Below, in pieces: positions 1 through 7,482 of a DNA stretch of 64,000 nucleotides. The notes under the pieces are model-generated. The model did no database searches. It was not told the DNA's origin and worked only from the letters and a program-made list of their open reading frames with translations. Source of the stretch: Candidatus Binatia bacterium (GTDB lineage Bacteria > Desulfobacterota > Binatia > Bin18); the NCBI GenBank assembly GCA_951812575.1, contig OX638322.1, positions 3,910,501-3,974,500 of the forward strand, in the 5' to 3' direction. The stretch's first letter is position 1, and the number at the start of each line of letters is the position of its first letter. The translations under genes and the position numbers were made by a program.

Positions 1-240
1 ATTGGCGTGGCCATTGCGCAAGTCAGCGGAACGGTGGATAGCGTGTTTTCGCTGGAAAAGCTGAGCCGGACAGAAGTCCTGGACCAAGCGACAGCCCTAG
101 CCTATGAGCGTGCTATCGCAGCCGGCGCCGCACCAGATGGAGTTGAAGTGCTCGACCTCGAAGAAGTCCCCCTAGCCTATTTGCCGGGCAATGCGGTGCG
201 GATCAAAGTCAAGGCAGTGGGTAGTCTGAGGATGGTATAG
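1..240 (+). CDS. Hydantoinase/oxoprolinase-family protein, C-terminal fragment (5' end outside window)
   Basis: The reading frame is open from the first base (I-G-V-A-I-A-Q-V) and stops at TAG 238-240, so this is the last 79 residues of a gene starting upstream. The tail reads EVPLAYLPGNAVRIKVKAVG, which matches my memory of the C-terminus of the short (about 520-residue) HyuA-like hydantoinase/oxoprolinase proteins; no catalytic part is visible. A related but different complete hyuA-hyuB pair follows at 3.0-6.8 kb. A decayed copy of the same C-terminus lies at 1899-1967. The family assignment rests on this tail only. Confidence 0.6.
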   Translation: MGVAIAQVSGTVDSVFSLEKLSRTEVLDQATALAYERAIAAGAAPDGVEVLDLEEVPLAYLPGNAVRIKVKAVGSLRMV

Positions 241-359
241 GTTATGATGAGGACATCAGCTTTCTTTGCGCCAGACGTTCCGGGAAGAAAAGTTTCAACC
301 CCCAACCCAAAACGAGAATCTTCCCGACGTAATGAGATGCGAGCCACCCAATTGGAAAG

Positions 360-420
360 GTCCATTTTAGGCAAATGGATAGCGGAAAACCTTTGGAATC
401 AAAGTTTTTGACTATAGTCA
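360..420. repeat. 61-bp palindrome-rich repeat, copy 1
   Basis: This 61-bp segment recurs at 2744-2804 in the same orientation with one mismatch (G/A at 384 versus 2768). It contains three inverted repeats: TCCATTT-taggc-AAATGGA at 361-379, CTTTG-gaat-CAAAG, and the perfect 12-bp palindrome TGACTATAGTCA at its right edge. It is AT-rich and lies just downstream of a hydantoinase-type gene. It could be a small non-autonomous element, a protein-binding array or a transcribed structured element; the sequence does not decide. Confidence 0.8.
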
Positions 421-487
421 TCTAGTTTCTGATTTTTACTCCCCTATGACCCACACATCTGAAAAGTGGATTATTCCCACCGCAACC

Positions 488-615
488 ACCGGGGTATTCT
501 CTTCGGTCAATGCCACCCATGAGTTGCGCGTCCGTGAGATCGTAGAGGAGGAATTGGGCGCGGCTATTCCCGTCAGCCTGCTGATGCCACCGTCCTCAAT
601 GCAGCCTTTCCCGTC
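488..615 (+). pseudogene. Decayed internal fragment of a hydantoinase/oxoprolinase-family gene
   Basis: The frame encodes TTGVFSSVNATHELRVREIV and then EEELGAAIPVSL, which resembles the middle of short HyuA-like proteins (consensus recalled as SGAFSPVNPEHE.RV.E.V.EEL). The expected following block, recalled as SHEIG..GLLERENAT, is absent. Immediately afterwards, in the +1 frame, GCCACCGTCCTCAATGCAGCC encodes ATVLNAA, the next conserved block of that family. This indicates a deletion plus a frameshift, so the fragment is not functional. The matching C-terminal scrap is at 1899-1967, on the other side of the EamA transporter gene. Confidence 0.55.
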
Positions 616-822
616 TCCCCCTTTTCCCTGGACGGACCCAATACTATGAGTAGAGGTCGTCCACGAGATCATCCACAATGGTATACAAAGCTGCAAGGAA
701 AGAAGCGAGGTCAATGGGCATCGCTCGCCCCCTTTGGTCAGGTCAGGCGAGCTTAGACCATCCTCGGCACTGTTCCTCTGCTGCACGGCGGAGTTTGCCT
801 CACACCTTCTGGGGAGTACTCG

Positions 823-1797
823 ATGGAAACAAGTACTAATCTCATACTCATATCGACCTTCGCATTAGCGTTTTACAATGTCTTGATAAAGCAATTCCCT
901 GACAAACTTCTTCTTCTTTTTTGGATCAACCTCTTCTATTCGATAGGGTTTATTGGCATTTTCTTCTTTCAACGCGAGGTCCTCGCTCACGATACGCACG
1001 TCTTTCAGTATCTTGTCGCCATCGTAACGGACGATGCCGTTCTCTACCTCGCGATTGCCCTCTCTTTTCTTGGGGCGATGATTACTCTCGATAAACTCTT
1101 AAGCGGCTATGATCTCTCGGTGGTGTACCCGATGTCCCAACTCAGTATCCTGCTCGCTAGCGCTGGCTATCTGGCGCTGGGCGAGCCCTTCAGATGGTCG
1201 ATGCTCATCGGGCTTGTGATTCTCAGTATCGGCGCTTTTGCAACGTCTCTGTCTGTGACTGACAAGGCTTCTGCAACCAGTCTGTTTGCCCAGTTTCGAC
1301 AAGTGTCGGGCCGGCTGTGGCTGCTTGCCGGCGCCCAGGCTTTATGTTCTACCACGTCACTTTTGATTGCGTATCTGGGCACCAGGGAAACGGCCCGCAC
1401 CACCATAATTCTTCATGACCTCAGGAGTTTACATCTTGGGCCGGTGATGTTTCATAGCGCGTTTGATTTCCACATCGGACAGAAATTCTTTAGTATCCTT
1501 ATCTTTGCCGGCTATCTGTTATATAGGCAGAAATATCGAGCAAAGATATTCGTTCCGCTAACGAATCATCCCAAACATCTCATGCTGGCTGCTCTAGCCT
1601 ATTTGATTATGATGTATGCCTATTTAGGAGCATTTGCACTGGGCACAAATACAACCATCCTGCTCGCCTTAAATAATCTTGCTATCCTCATAACGCTTCT
1701 CTTCTCGTTCCTCTTCTTGAAAGAACATATAGGGGCAACCAAGGTTGTAGGCGCCTTGCTGATCCTCTTGGGAGGACTGCTCACTGTACTGCCCTAA
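823..1797 (+). CDS. EamA/DMT-superfamily membrane transporter
   Basis: The 324-residue protein has about ten hydrophobic segments arranged as two EamA-like halves. The first half ends near LGEPFRWSMLIGLVILSIGA and the second near FLKEHIGATKVVGALLILLGG, the typical end-of-domain pattern of drug/metabolite transporters. It lies in the inner membrane; the substrate cannot be read from sequence. A GGGGAG ribosome site precedes the ATG by about 9 nt. The gene sits between two fragments of a decayed hydantoinase-family gene, so it may have arrived by insertion into, or replacement of, that gene. Its base composition is visibly more AT-rich at the 5' end than the hyuAB genes. Confidence 0.8.
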   Translation: METSTNLILISTFALAFYNVLIKQFPDKLLLLFWINLFYSIGFIGIFFFQREVLAHDTHVFQYLVAIVTDDAVLYLAIALSFLGAMITLDKLLSGYDLSVVYPMSQLSILLASAGYLALGEPFRWSMLIGLVILSIGAFATSLSVTDKASATSLFAQFRQVSGRLWLLAGAQALCSTTSLLIAYLGTRETARTTIILHDLRSLHLGPVMFHSAFDFHIGQKFFSILIFAGYLLYRQKYRAKIFVPLTNHPKHLMLAALAYLIMMYAYLGAFALGTNTTILLALNNLAILITLLFSFLFLKEHIGATKVVGALLILLGGLLTVLP

Positions 1798-1898
1798 GGA
1801 GAGGCGTTCACCTGAGCCTGTCAACGGCTGCGTGGTGAGGTGGTTCAGAAACGCGTCCGAGCCCTACGCCTGACCGAAGGGCACTATCAAAGCGTAAA

Positions 1899-1967
1899 GT
1901 CCCCCTCGCCTACTCACCGGGTAATGCGGTGCGGATCAGAGCGGTGGGGAGTCTGAGAGCAGTATGA
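1899..1967 (+). pseudogene. C-terminal scrap of a hydantoinase/oxoprolinase-family gene
   Basis: The frame from 1899 encodes VPLAYSPGNAVRIRAVG followed by SLRAV and TGA. It is nearly the same as the tail of the gene ending at 240 (VPLAYLPGNAVRIKVKAVG, SLRMV), with two residues deleted. DNA similarity is also evident (ATGCGGTGCGGATCA in both). Upstream sequence does not continue the protein, so only about 22 codons survive. It probably belongs to the same broken copy as 488-615. Confidence 0.7.
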
Positions 1968-1985
1968 GGTTGAGAAAGAGTAACG

Positions 1986-2603
1986 ATGAAAACATGTGCC
2001 ACTGTCCTGAAATCGCCCATTCCTGTTATCTTCGTTGTTACTCTATGCGTTCTTTTCCCGACTGCTCTCTATCCCTTCGGGGTTGGTACTGGCGTTGGAG
2101 GGCTGGGGACGGGAAGGCCGGGCGCAGATGACGAGAGCTCGCGCTTCCCCATAAAGGTCAGACTGGAAGGATTCCTCCGGTACATGCCGGCAGTCAGCCA
2201 GCGACCTGAGATCGATGTCGTTACCTTGGGGATTGCCCGCTATGGCGAGCAGTATCCGTTTGTCCTCGTCGCGATTGAAGCCGTGGACTTACCACGGCTC
2301 ACTCCCCGCCAGTTACTCAAAATTGTGAAAAAGTGGCAACTCAATTTCGATATCGTCGGCCCCGAGGACCTGCTGTCTGAAGTAGCCCAGGCTCTCCCCG
2401 GAACTCCGTTAACCATTGTAGGTTTCTTAACTCCGCGCCAGCGAAGATTTCAGCTCTGGAGTGTCGAGGGGTTTGGGTTTGATATGCCTGACAGCGAGAC
2501 GCAAGCCGAGCTACTGTTGAAGAAGGAACCTGCGTCGCCATCTGTTGAAGGCGGCGCAGAAAGCGGCCAGAACGACCAGGGCGATATTCTCCCTCTCGAC
2601 TAG
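1986..2603 (+). CDS. Hypothetical exported protein
   Basis: The 205-residue protein starts with a positively charged N-terminus and a hydrophobic stretch (IPVIFVVTLCVLFPTALYPF), consistent with a Sec signal peptide, then a Gly-rich segment (GVGTGVGGLGTGRPG). The middle region alternates charged and hydrophobic stretches; the C-terminus is acidic and low in complexity. I do not recognise a family. It follows the decayed hydantoinase scrap and precedes repeat copy 2. A weak purine-rich site (TTGAGAAAGAG) lies before the ATG. Probably real, because of the coherent signal peptide, but no function can be proposed. Confidence 0.55.
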   Translation: MKTCATVLKSPIPVIFVVTLCVLFPTALYPFGVGTGVGGLGTGRPGADDESSRFPIKVRLEGFLRYMPAVSQRPEIDVVTLGIARYGEQYPFVLVAIEAVDLPRLTPRQLLKIVKKWQLNFDIVGPEDLLSEVAQALPGTPLTIVGFLTPRQRRFQLWSVEGFGFDMPDSETQAELLLKKEPASPSVEGGAESGQNDQGDILPLD

Positions 2604-3011
2604 GAAAACCGGTCGATAGAAGTCCGGGCTATCTGCAACGACGCTCAATATTTCCCAGACTACTCACTATCGTTCTGTGGCGATGCTGGCCGTATATTTA
2701 TACTTTTAACGAGAAACAGCCTGCCATACACCCCGTCAGAAATGTCCATTTTAGGCAAATGGATAGCAGAAAACCTTTGGAATCAAAGTTTTTGACTATA
2801 GTCAATATATTTTTCTTTCTAAAACACTCTACTGACAGACTCTCTTCCCCTGTTAACTCATCTCTCCCAATACAAGAATTCTTCGGCACAATCCGCCTCA
2901 GACCACTTCTCAAAAGCTTTCCTCAGCGCCGGATTCATCGTATAGCTAAGGCAGGCGGGAACCCGCAATAACTTGAGACTCCACGCTTAGAATAAACAGA
3001 CAGGGATTGTT
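2604..3011. other. Intergenic region with repeat copy 2
   Basis: About 400 bases with no convincing gene. It contains the second copy of the 61-bp repeat (2744-2804), followed by an AT-rich stretch (2805-2830) that may hold the promoter for hyuA. No clear sigma-70 pair with good spacing could be assigned. Confidence 0.6.
2744..2804. repeat. 61-bp palindrome-rich repeat, copy 2
   Basis: It matches copy 1 (360-420) at 60 of 61 positions. Its right-hand palindrome is extended here to 14 bp (TTGACTATAGTCAA, 2792-2805). It lies about 200 bases upstream of hyuA. The two copies bracket the region holding the EamA transporter, the hydantoinase fragments and the exported hypothetical protein. Confidence 0.8.
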
Positions 3012-5063
3012 ATGCGTATTGCCGTTGATGTTGGTGGCACGTTTACGGACGTGATCCTTCTGGATGAGAAGACCCAGGAACTGCGACTGGAGAAGGTCGA
3101 GACTACGCCGCATAATCCGGCCAGCGGTGTCCTACAAGGATTTCATAAAGCCGACGCAACGCCCAGTGCGATCGACTATTTCGTGCACGGCACCACCCTG
3201 GGACTCAATGCCTTGCTGACCCGCACGGCCGCCCGGGTGGCCATTCTGACCACCAAAGGATTCCGCGACGTATATGAACTGGGCCGCACGGCCCGTGACC
3301 CCATGTATGACCTCACCTACCGAAAACCTCGGCCCCTCGTGCCCCGCTCTCTCGCCTTTGAGGTGACCGAGCGCCTGGACCATCAGGGCAATGTGCTGAC
3401 CGCCTTTGACGAGCAGGAAGCCAGAGCGGTTGCCCATAAACTGCGCGAACACGAGGTCGAAGCGGTGGCGGTGTGTTTTCTGCATAGCTATGCCAACCCC
3501 CAACACGAGCTGGCTGCGCAGGCCGTCTTGCAGCAGGAGTGCCCGACCCTCTTCGTGACATTGTCTCATCAGCTCAGCCGCGAGTATCGGGAGTACGAGC
3601 GGACCAGTACTACCGTGATTGATGCCGGCATTAAACCGATCGTGCGCAGCTATTTGGAGCAACTCGACGGCGAGTTGCGGGCCGGTGGCTTTGCGGGACA
3701 CTTCCTGCTGACGCGCTCAGGCGGCGGGGCCATGACCGTGGCCTCGGCCAAAGAACAACCGGTGCATTTGGTGCTGTCCGGGCCGGCAGGCGGCGTGATC
3801 GGTGCCAGCGCGCTGAGTTCGCTCGTTGGGGCACAGAACCTGATCACGCTGGACATGGGTGGGACGAGCCTGGACGCCTCACTCATTGTTAACGGTCACG
3901 CACAGGTTGATAACGATGCCGCGTTTGAGCATTTTCCGATCTCCCTGCCCATTCTCGACATTAAGACAATCGGAGCGGGCGGCGGGAGTATCGGCTGGAT
4001 AGATGAGGGTGGGCATCTGCAAATGGGACCACACAGCGCCGGGTCCGTACCGGGACCGGCCTGCTATGCCAAGGGCGGCCAGCAACCGACCTTCACCGAC
4101 GCCGCCCTGCTGGCCGGCTATCTTGATCCGGCCAATTTCCTTGGGGGTGAAATCGACCTTGCTCCGGAGCCGGCCCGCCGGGCGCTCCAGGAGCAGCTTG
4201 CTGCTCCGCTGGGTCTCTCCGTGCCCCAGGTGGCGACCGGCATGTTACGCATGAGTGAGGCGAAAATTACGGGTGCGATCCGTGAAATCTCAATCGAGCG
4301 CGGCTTTCACCCCGGAGATTTCGCCCTGTTCGCCTTTGGCGGCGGCGGCGGTTTTGTGGCGGCCGGCGTGGCTCGAGAACTCGGGCTGCCGCGCGTGATC
4401 ATTCCTCCCGGTCCGGCAAATTTCTCGGCCCTGGGAATGCTGATGGTCGACGTGATCCACGATTTTTCCCAGACCCTGGTCACCGACCTCCACACGGCAG
4501 ACTTAACGGCCATTCGCACGGCTTATGCACTTTTAGCCCAACAGGGGACGCATGCCCTTGAACAGGACGGCTTCAGTCCCACCGACCGGCGTCTTATCCG
4601 CTCGGCAGAGCTCCGCTACTCCGGCCAGGAGCATACGGTGAATATTACGCTCCCTGAGCACGAGATCACCAGCGGTGACCTCGGCCGAATGACCACGATG
4701 TTTAATGAATCCCACCGTATTCAGTACGGCCATAGCATGGACGATCCGATTGAGCTGGTGACGCTACGCATGCGTGCGGTCGGACTGCTTCCGCGCCCAC
4801 ATCTGCCAAAAATGGCCTCAGGGACGGGGAGTGTCGAGGCTGCCCGAAAAGGGGAACGACCGGTCTACCGGCCAGACCCTAATCAAAACGAGCATCAAGT
4901 CGGTTACGTCGTGTATGATCGCCTCAAGCTACGCCGAGCGGACCAGATTGCCGGTCCAGCCATCATCGAGGAGCCGACGTCAACCACGATCCTCCATGCG
5001 GGCGATGCGATGACGGTTGGGGAGTATGGGGAATTAGTGCTGACGCTTGGGGAGTTGTCCTAA
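3012..5063 (+). CDS. hyuA: Hydantoinase/oxoprolinase alpha subunit (HyuA-like)
   Basis: The 683-residue protein opens with the family's phosphate-binding motif DVGGTFTDVILLD (residues 5-17). Next come the Hydant_A_N domain (roughly 3-180), the hydantoinase A domain (about 200-490, with VLSGPAGGVIGA and TLDMGGTSLDASL) and a C-terminal accessory domain. Members act with a HyuB partner in ATP-dependent opening of hydantoin or 5-oxoproline rings, or, in acetophenone/acetone carboxylases, in ATP-dependent carboxylation. The substrate cannot be assigned. The partner gene starts 18 nt downstream, so the pair is an operon. The start ATG follows a short AGGGATTGTT site. Confidence 0.9.
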   Translation: MRIAVDVGGTFTDVILLDEKTQELRLEKVETTPHNPASGVLQGFHKADATPSAIDYFVHGTTLGLNALLTRTAARVAILTTKGFRDVYELGRTARDPMYDLTYRKPRPLVPRSLAFEVTERLDHQGNVLTAFDEQEARAVAHKLREHEVEAVAVCFLHSYANPQHELAAQAVLQQECPTLFVTLSHQLSREYREYERTSTTVIDAGIKPIVRSYLEQLDGELRAGGFAGHFLLTRSGGGAMTVASAKEQPVHLVLSGPAGGVIGASALSSLVGAQNLITLDMGGTSLDASLIVNGHAQVDNDAAFEHFPISLPILDIKTIGAGGGSIGWIDEGGHLQMGPHSAGSVPGPACYAKGGQQPTFTDAALLAGYLDPANFLGGEIDLAPEPARRALQEQLAAPLGLSVPQVATGMLRMSEAKITGAIREISIERGFHPGDFALFAFGGGGGFVAAGVARELGLPRVIIPPGPANFSALGMLMVDVIHDFSQTLVTDLHTADLTAIRTAYALLAQQGTHALEQDGFSPTDRRLIRSAELRYSGQEHTVNITLPEHEITSGDLGRMTTMFNESHRIQYGHSMDDPIELVTLRMRAVGLLPRPHLPKMASGTGSVEAARKGERPVYRPDPNQNEHQVGYVVYDRLKLRRADQIAGPAIIEEPTSTTILHAGDAMTVGEYGELVLTLGELS

Positions 5064-5081
5064 GACGGACAGGAGAACGCT

Positions 5082-6821
5082 ATGCAGACCGTCGATCCTA
5101 TTACGGTTGAAGTGATCCACAATTATTTACTGTCCGCTGCCCGTGAGATGAACCGCAACCTGATGCGCACGGCGTATAACACGATTGTGTATGAGGTACG
5201 GGATTTCGGACTCGGTCTGTATGACCGTCACTGCCGCTTGCTGGCGGAAGCGCCGGGGCTGGCGATTTTTACGCGGGCGAATGATTACGCGCTCAGAAAA
5301 ATTGTTGAGTTTCTGGGTGAGGACAATATTCATCCGGGTGACGTGATTCTGCTGAATTATCCGTTCTGGAGTTCGACCCATACTCTTGATGTGACAGCTT
5401 CATCCCCCATTTTTTATGAAGACCGGTTGGTCGGTTTCACCGCAGTCAAAATCCACTGGCTGGACTTGGACCAGAAAGATGCCGGTTATTGTCTCGATAC
5501 CACCGACATGCACCAAGAAGGCTTATTTTTCCCGTGCTCGAAAATCTATAAGCGTGGGGTGTTGAATAAAGAACTCGAAGATATCATCCGCTTTAACTGC
5601 CGCATGCCCGAACGTGTTCTGGGCGACATGAATGCCCAGGTCTCGTCGTGTCGGACGGGGGAGCGACGGGTCCAGGAGTTGGTCAAGAAGTTTGGTCTGG
5701 AAACCTTTACCCAGGCAACGGCACAGATCCTTGACCACGGAGAACGGCTGGCACGAGCACGTTTATCTGCCCTGCCCAAAGGCAGTTGGTCGGCTGAGGA
5801 CTGGGTAGATGATGACGGGATCGATAAGGATACCATGCTCAAAATAAAGGCAACCGTGACCATCTCAGAAGATGAGTTGCTGGTTGATTTCAGCGGTTCT
5901 TCGGACGCGGTCAAAGGTCCGGTGAATATTCCCATTGGGCTCACCATGGGCGTGGGAGCGCTCATATTCAAGGCGATTACCACGCCGGATACACCGGCTA
6001 ACGACGGCAACTTCCGTCCGCTGCGAGTTGAGGCACCGCCGGGCAGCCTGATGCATGCGGTCCCGCCGGCGGCAACGTTTACCCTATGGCCCGGTGTCCT
6101 GGCGACTGAGGTTGTCACCAAGGCGCTCGCCCAAGGCATACCAGATATTGTGCCGGCCTGTTCGGGGGGCGACCTGTGTTCCATGATGGGCGTCGGCACC
6201 CACCCCCGCACGGGGAAAATCTGGCTTGAGAGCACGAACGAAGGGGTCGGCTTTGGCGGCCACGCGAGCGGCGATGGGGAGCACGGTATTATGCATTTGA
6301 CAGAACCGGGCTGCCAGAACGTGCCCATTGAAGTCATGGAAACGAAAGCACCCTTGTTGATCGAACGGTACGGTTTGCGTCAGGACTCAGGCGGCGTAGG
6401 TGAACATCCGGGCGGACTGGGAGTGAGCCGAGCATATCGATTCCTGGCCGAGGCGTCGGCACTGACGCTGATCAAAAAGACGAAAACTCGTCCCTGGGGC
6501 ATGGCCGGTGGTCATACCGGAGAAAATTGTCACGTGATTCTTCGCCCCGGAACGGACCGAGAGCAAACCACCGGGATGGTCTATGAAGCCATGACTCCGG
6601 GTGAGGTCCTGGTGAACTGTTCCGGCGGGGGTGGCGGCTGGGGAAATCCGCTGAATCGCGACCCGGAAAAGGTGCTCAACGATGTGAGAAATGAATATAT
6701 TTCGCTGACGAGCGCCGAGCGGGATTATGGCGTCGTTGTTGATCCGGACACGCTGACGATAGAGGCAGCGGCAACCGAGGCATTACGAAACGAGAAGAAG
6801 ACGGGTGCTGAGACGACGTGA
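5082..6821 (+). CDS. hyuB: Hydantoinase/oxoprolinase beta subunit (HyuB-like)
   Basis: The 579-residue protein has family hallmarks: an N-terminal DPITVEVIHNYL and REMNRNLMRTAYNTIVYE block, GDVILLNYPFWSSTHTLDV near residue 90, and the Gly-rich end CSGGGGGWGNPLNRDPEKV. It is the HyuB half of the complex with the upstream HyuA, from which it is separated by 18 nt with an AGGAGAAC ribosome site. A putative terminator overlaps the 3' end of the convergent downstream gene. The HyuB region may carry the iron or metal site, as in acetophenone carboxylases, but no substrate can be inferred. Confidence 0.9.
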   Translation: MQTVDPITVEVIHNYLLSAAREMNRNLMRTAYNTIVYEVRDFGLGLYDRHCRLLAEAPGLAIFTRANDYALRKIVEFLGEDNIHPGDVILLNYPFWSSTHTLDVTASSPIFYEDRLVGFTAVKIHWLDLDQKDAGYCLDTTDMHQEGLFFPCSKIYKRGVLNKELEDIIRFNCRMPERVLGDMNAQVSSCRTGERRVQELVKKFGLETFTQATAQILDHGERLARARLSALPKGSWSAEDWVDDDGIDKDTMLKIKATVTISEDELLVDFSGSSDAVKGPVNIPIGLTMGVGALIFKAITTPDTPANDGNFRPLRVEAPPGSLMHAVPPAATFTLWPGVLATEVVTKALAQGIPDIVPACSGGDLCSMMGVGTHPRTGKIWLESTNEGVGFGGHASGDGEHGIMHLTEPGCQNVPIEVMETKAPLLIERYGLRQDSGGVGEHPGGLGVSRAYRFLAEASALTLIKKTKTRPWGMAGGHTGENCHVILRPGTDREQTTGMVYEAMTPGEVLVNCSGGGGGWGNPLNRDPEKVLNDVRNEYISLTSAERDYGVVVDPDTLTIEAAATEALRNEKKTGAETT

Positions 6822-6849
6822 CGCGAGAACCACCGATGAATTCTTTCCC

Positions 6850-7323
6850 CTAGCCGTCTTCGGACGGCTTTTCCAAACGGCGACGGCGGGCGGTCAGGAG
6901 CGACTCAAAGGCTGTTCTGACCTCGGGATTATCGATAGGCGGAATGGTGACCTCACGAAACTGCGGCAGTGTCCGTTGCGGAGGGGATATTGTTGCGGCA
7001 TCCTCCTGTCGTATCGGCCCCCGCCCAAAATAGATGTGGGTAATCACCTCTGCCCCAATGAGACGGTTCAGACGACGGCGGATGCGCTCCTTCACAAACT
7101 GTAGCTCTTGCATCAGAGCGGGATGCAAGACTGTCACAAAAAGTTTTCCATTCCGAAACTTGGTCGGCTGCGCCCTTTTTGCATTGGCCAGACCGACGAC
7201 CTCAGGCCACACTTCCCAGGCTCGATACACGCGCAGTTTTTCAGGGTCGGCACTGTCGGGAAAAACCGTTCGTAAGACCCCAGAGACGGAATTCCAGTAC
7301 GAATTCTTCGTTTGGCTTCCCAT
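6850..7323 (-). CDS. DUF721 / DciA-like protein
   Basis: The 157-residue protein carries the DUF721 core at about residues 5-100 (W.EVVG....A.P..F.NGKLFVTV.H....QEL.F.K..I..RLN...G), the fold of the DciA replicative-helicase operator and its relatives. Start at ATG 7323 (MGSQTK) is preferred; a TTG 30 bases upstream is in frame but unlikely. Residues after about 110 are charged and poorly conserved. The last codons coincide with the hairpin that probably terminates hyuAB transcription from the other strand. DciA-like function (helicase loading) is inferred from the family. Confidence 0.75.
   Translation of the reverse strand: MGSQTKNSYWNSVSGVLRTVFPDSADPEKLRVYRAWEVWPEVVGLANAKRAQPTKFRNGKLFVTVLHPALMQELQFVKERIRRRLNRLIGAEVITHIYFGRGPIRQEDAATISPPQRTLPQFREVTIPPIDNPEVRTAFESLLTARRRRLEKPSEDG
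6852..6873 (+). terminator. Rho-independent terminator of hyuAB
   Basis: AGCCGTC-TTCG-GACGGCT is a 7-bp GC-rich stem with a stable UUCG tetraloop, followed by TTTT on the plus strand. It lies 30 bases after the hyuB stop and inside the last codons of the convergent DUF721 gene. Confidence 0.75.
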
Positions 7324-7482
7324 TGTCACACTAGGATAGAGCAAAATTCGCAAAAACAGAAGAGATTTTCATATACCAGGGCTTGGGTTATAAAGAACTT
7401 GACACACAAGATATAGTATGCAATTCAGTTTTCTCACCCTTTATTCTTTAACGTTTTGTTTAGTTGTGGAGAGGAGACAGCC

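Noticed and set aside
436..786. Minus-strand frame of about 116 codons
   Set aside because: It is antisense to the hydantoinase fragment and has no recognised domain or ribosome site.
7354..7482. Cobalamin riboswitch or sigma-70 promoter upstream of nrdJ
   Set aside because: TTGACA is present at 7399-7404, but no -10 at proper spacing and no B12-box or cobalamin riboswitch core was seen in this short leader.
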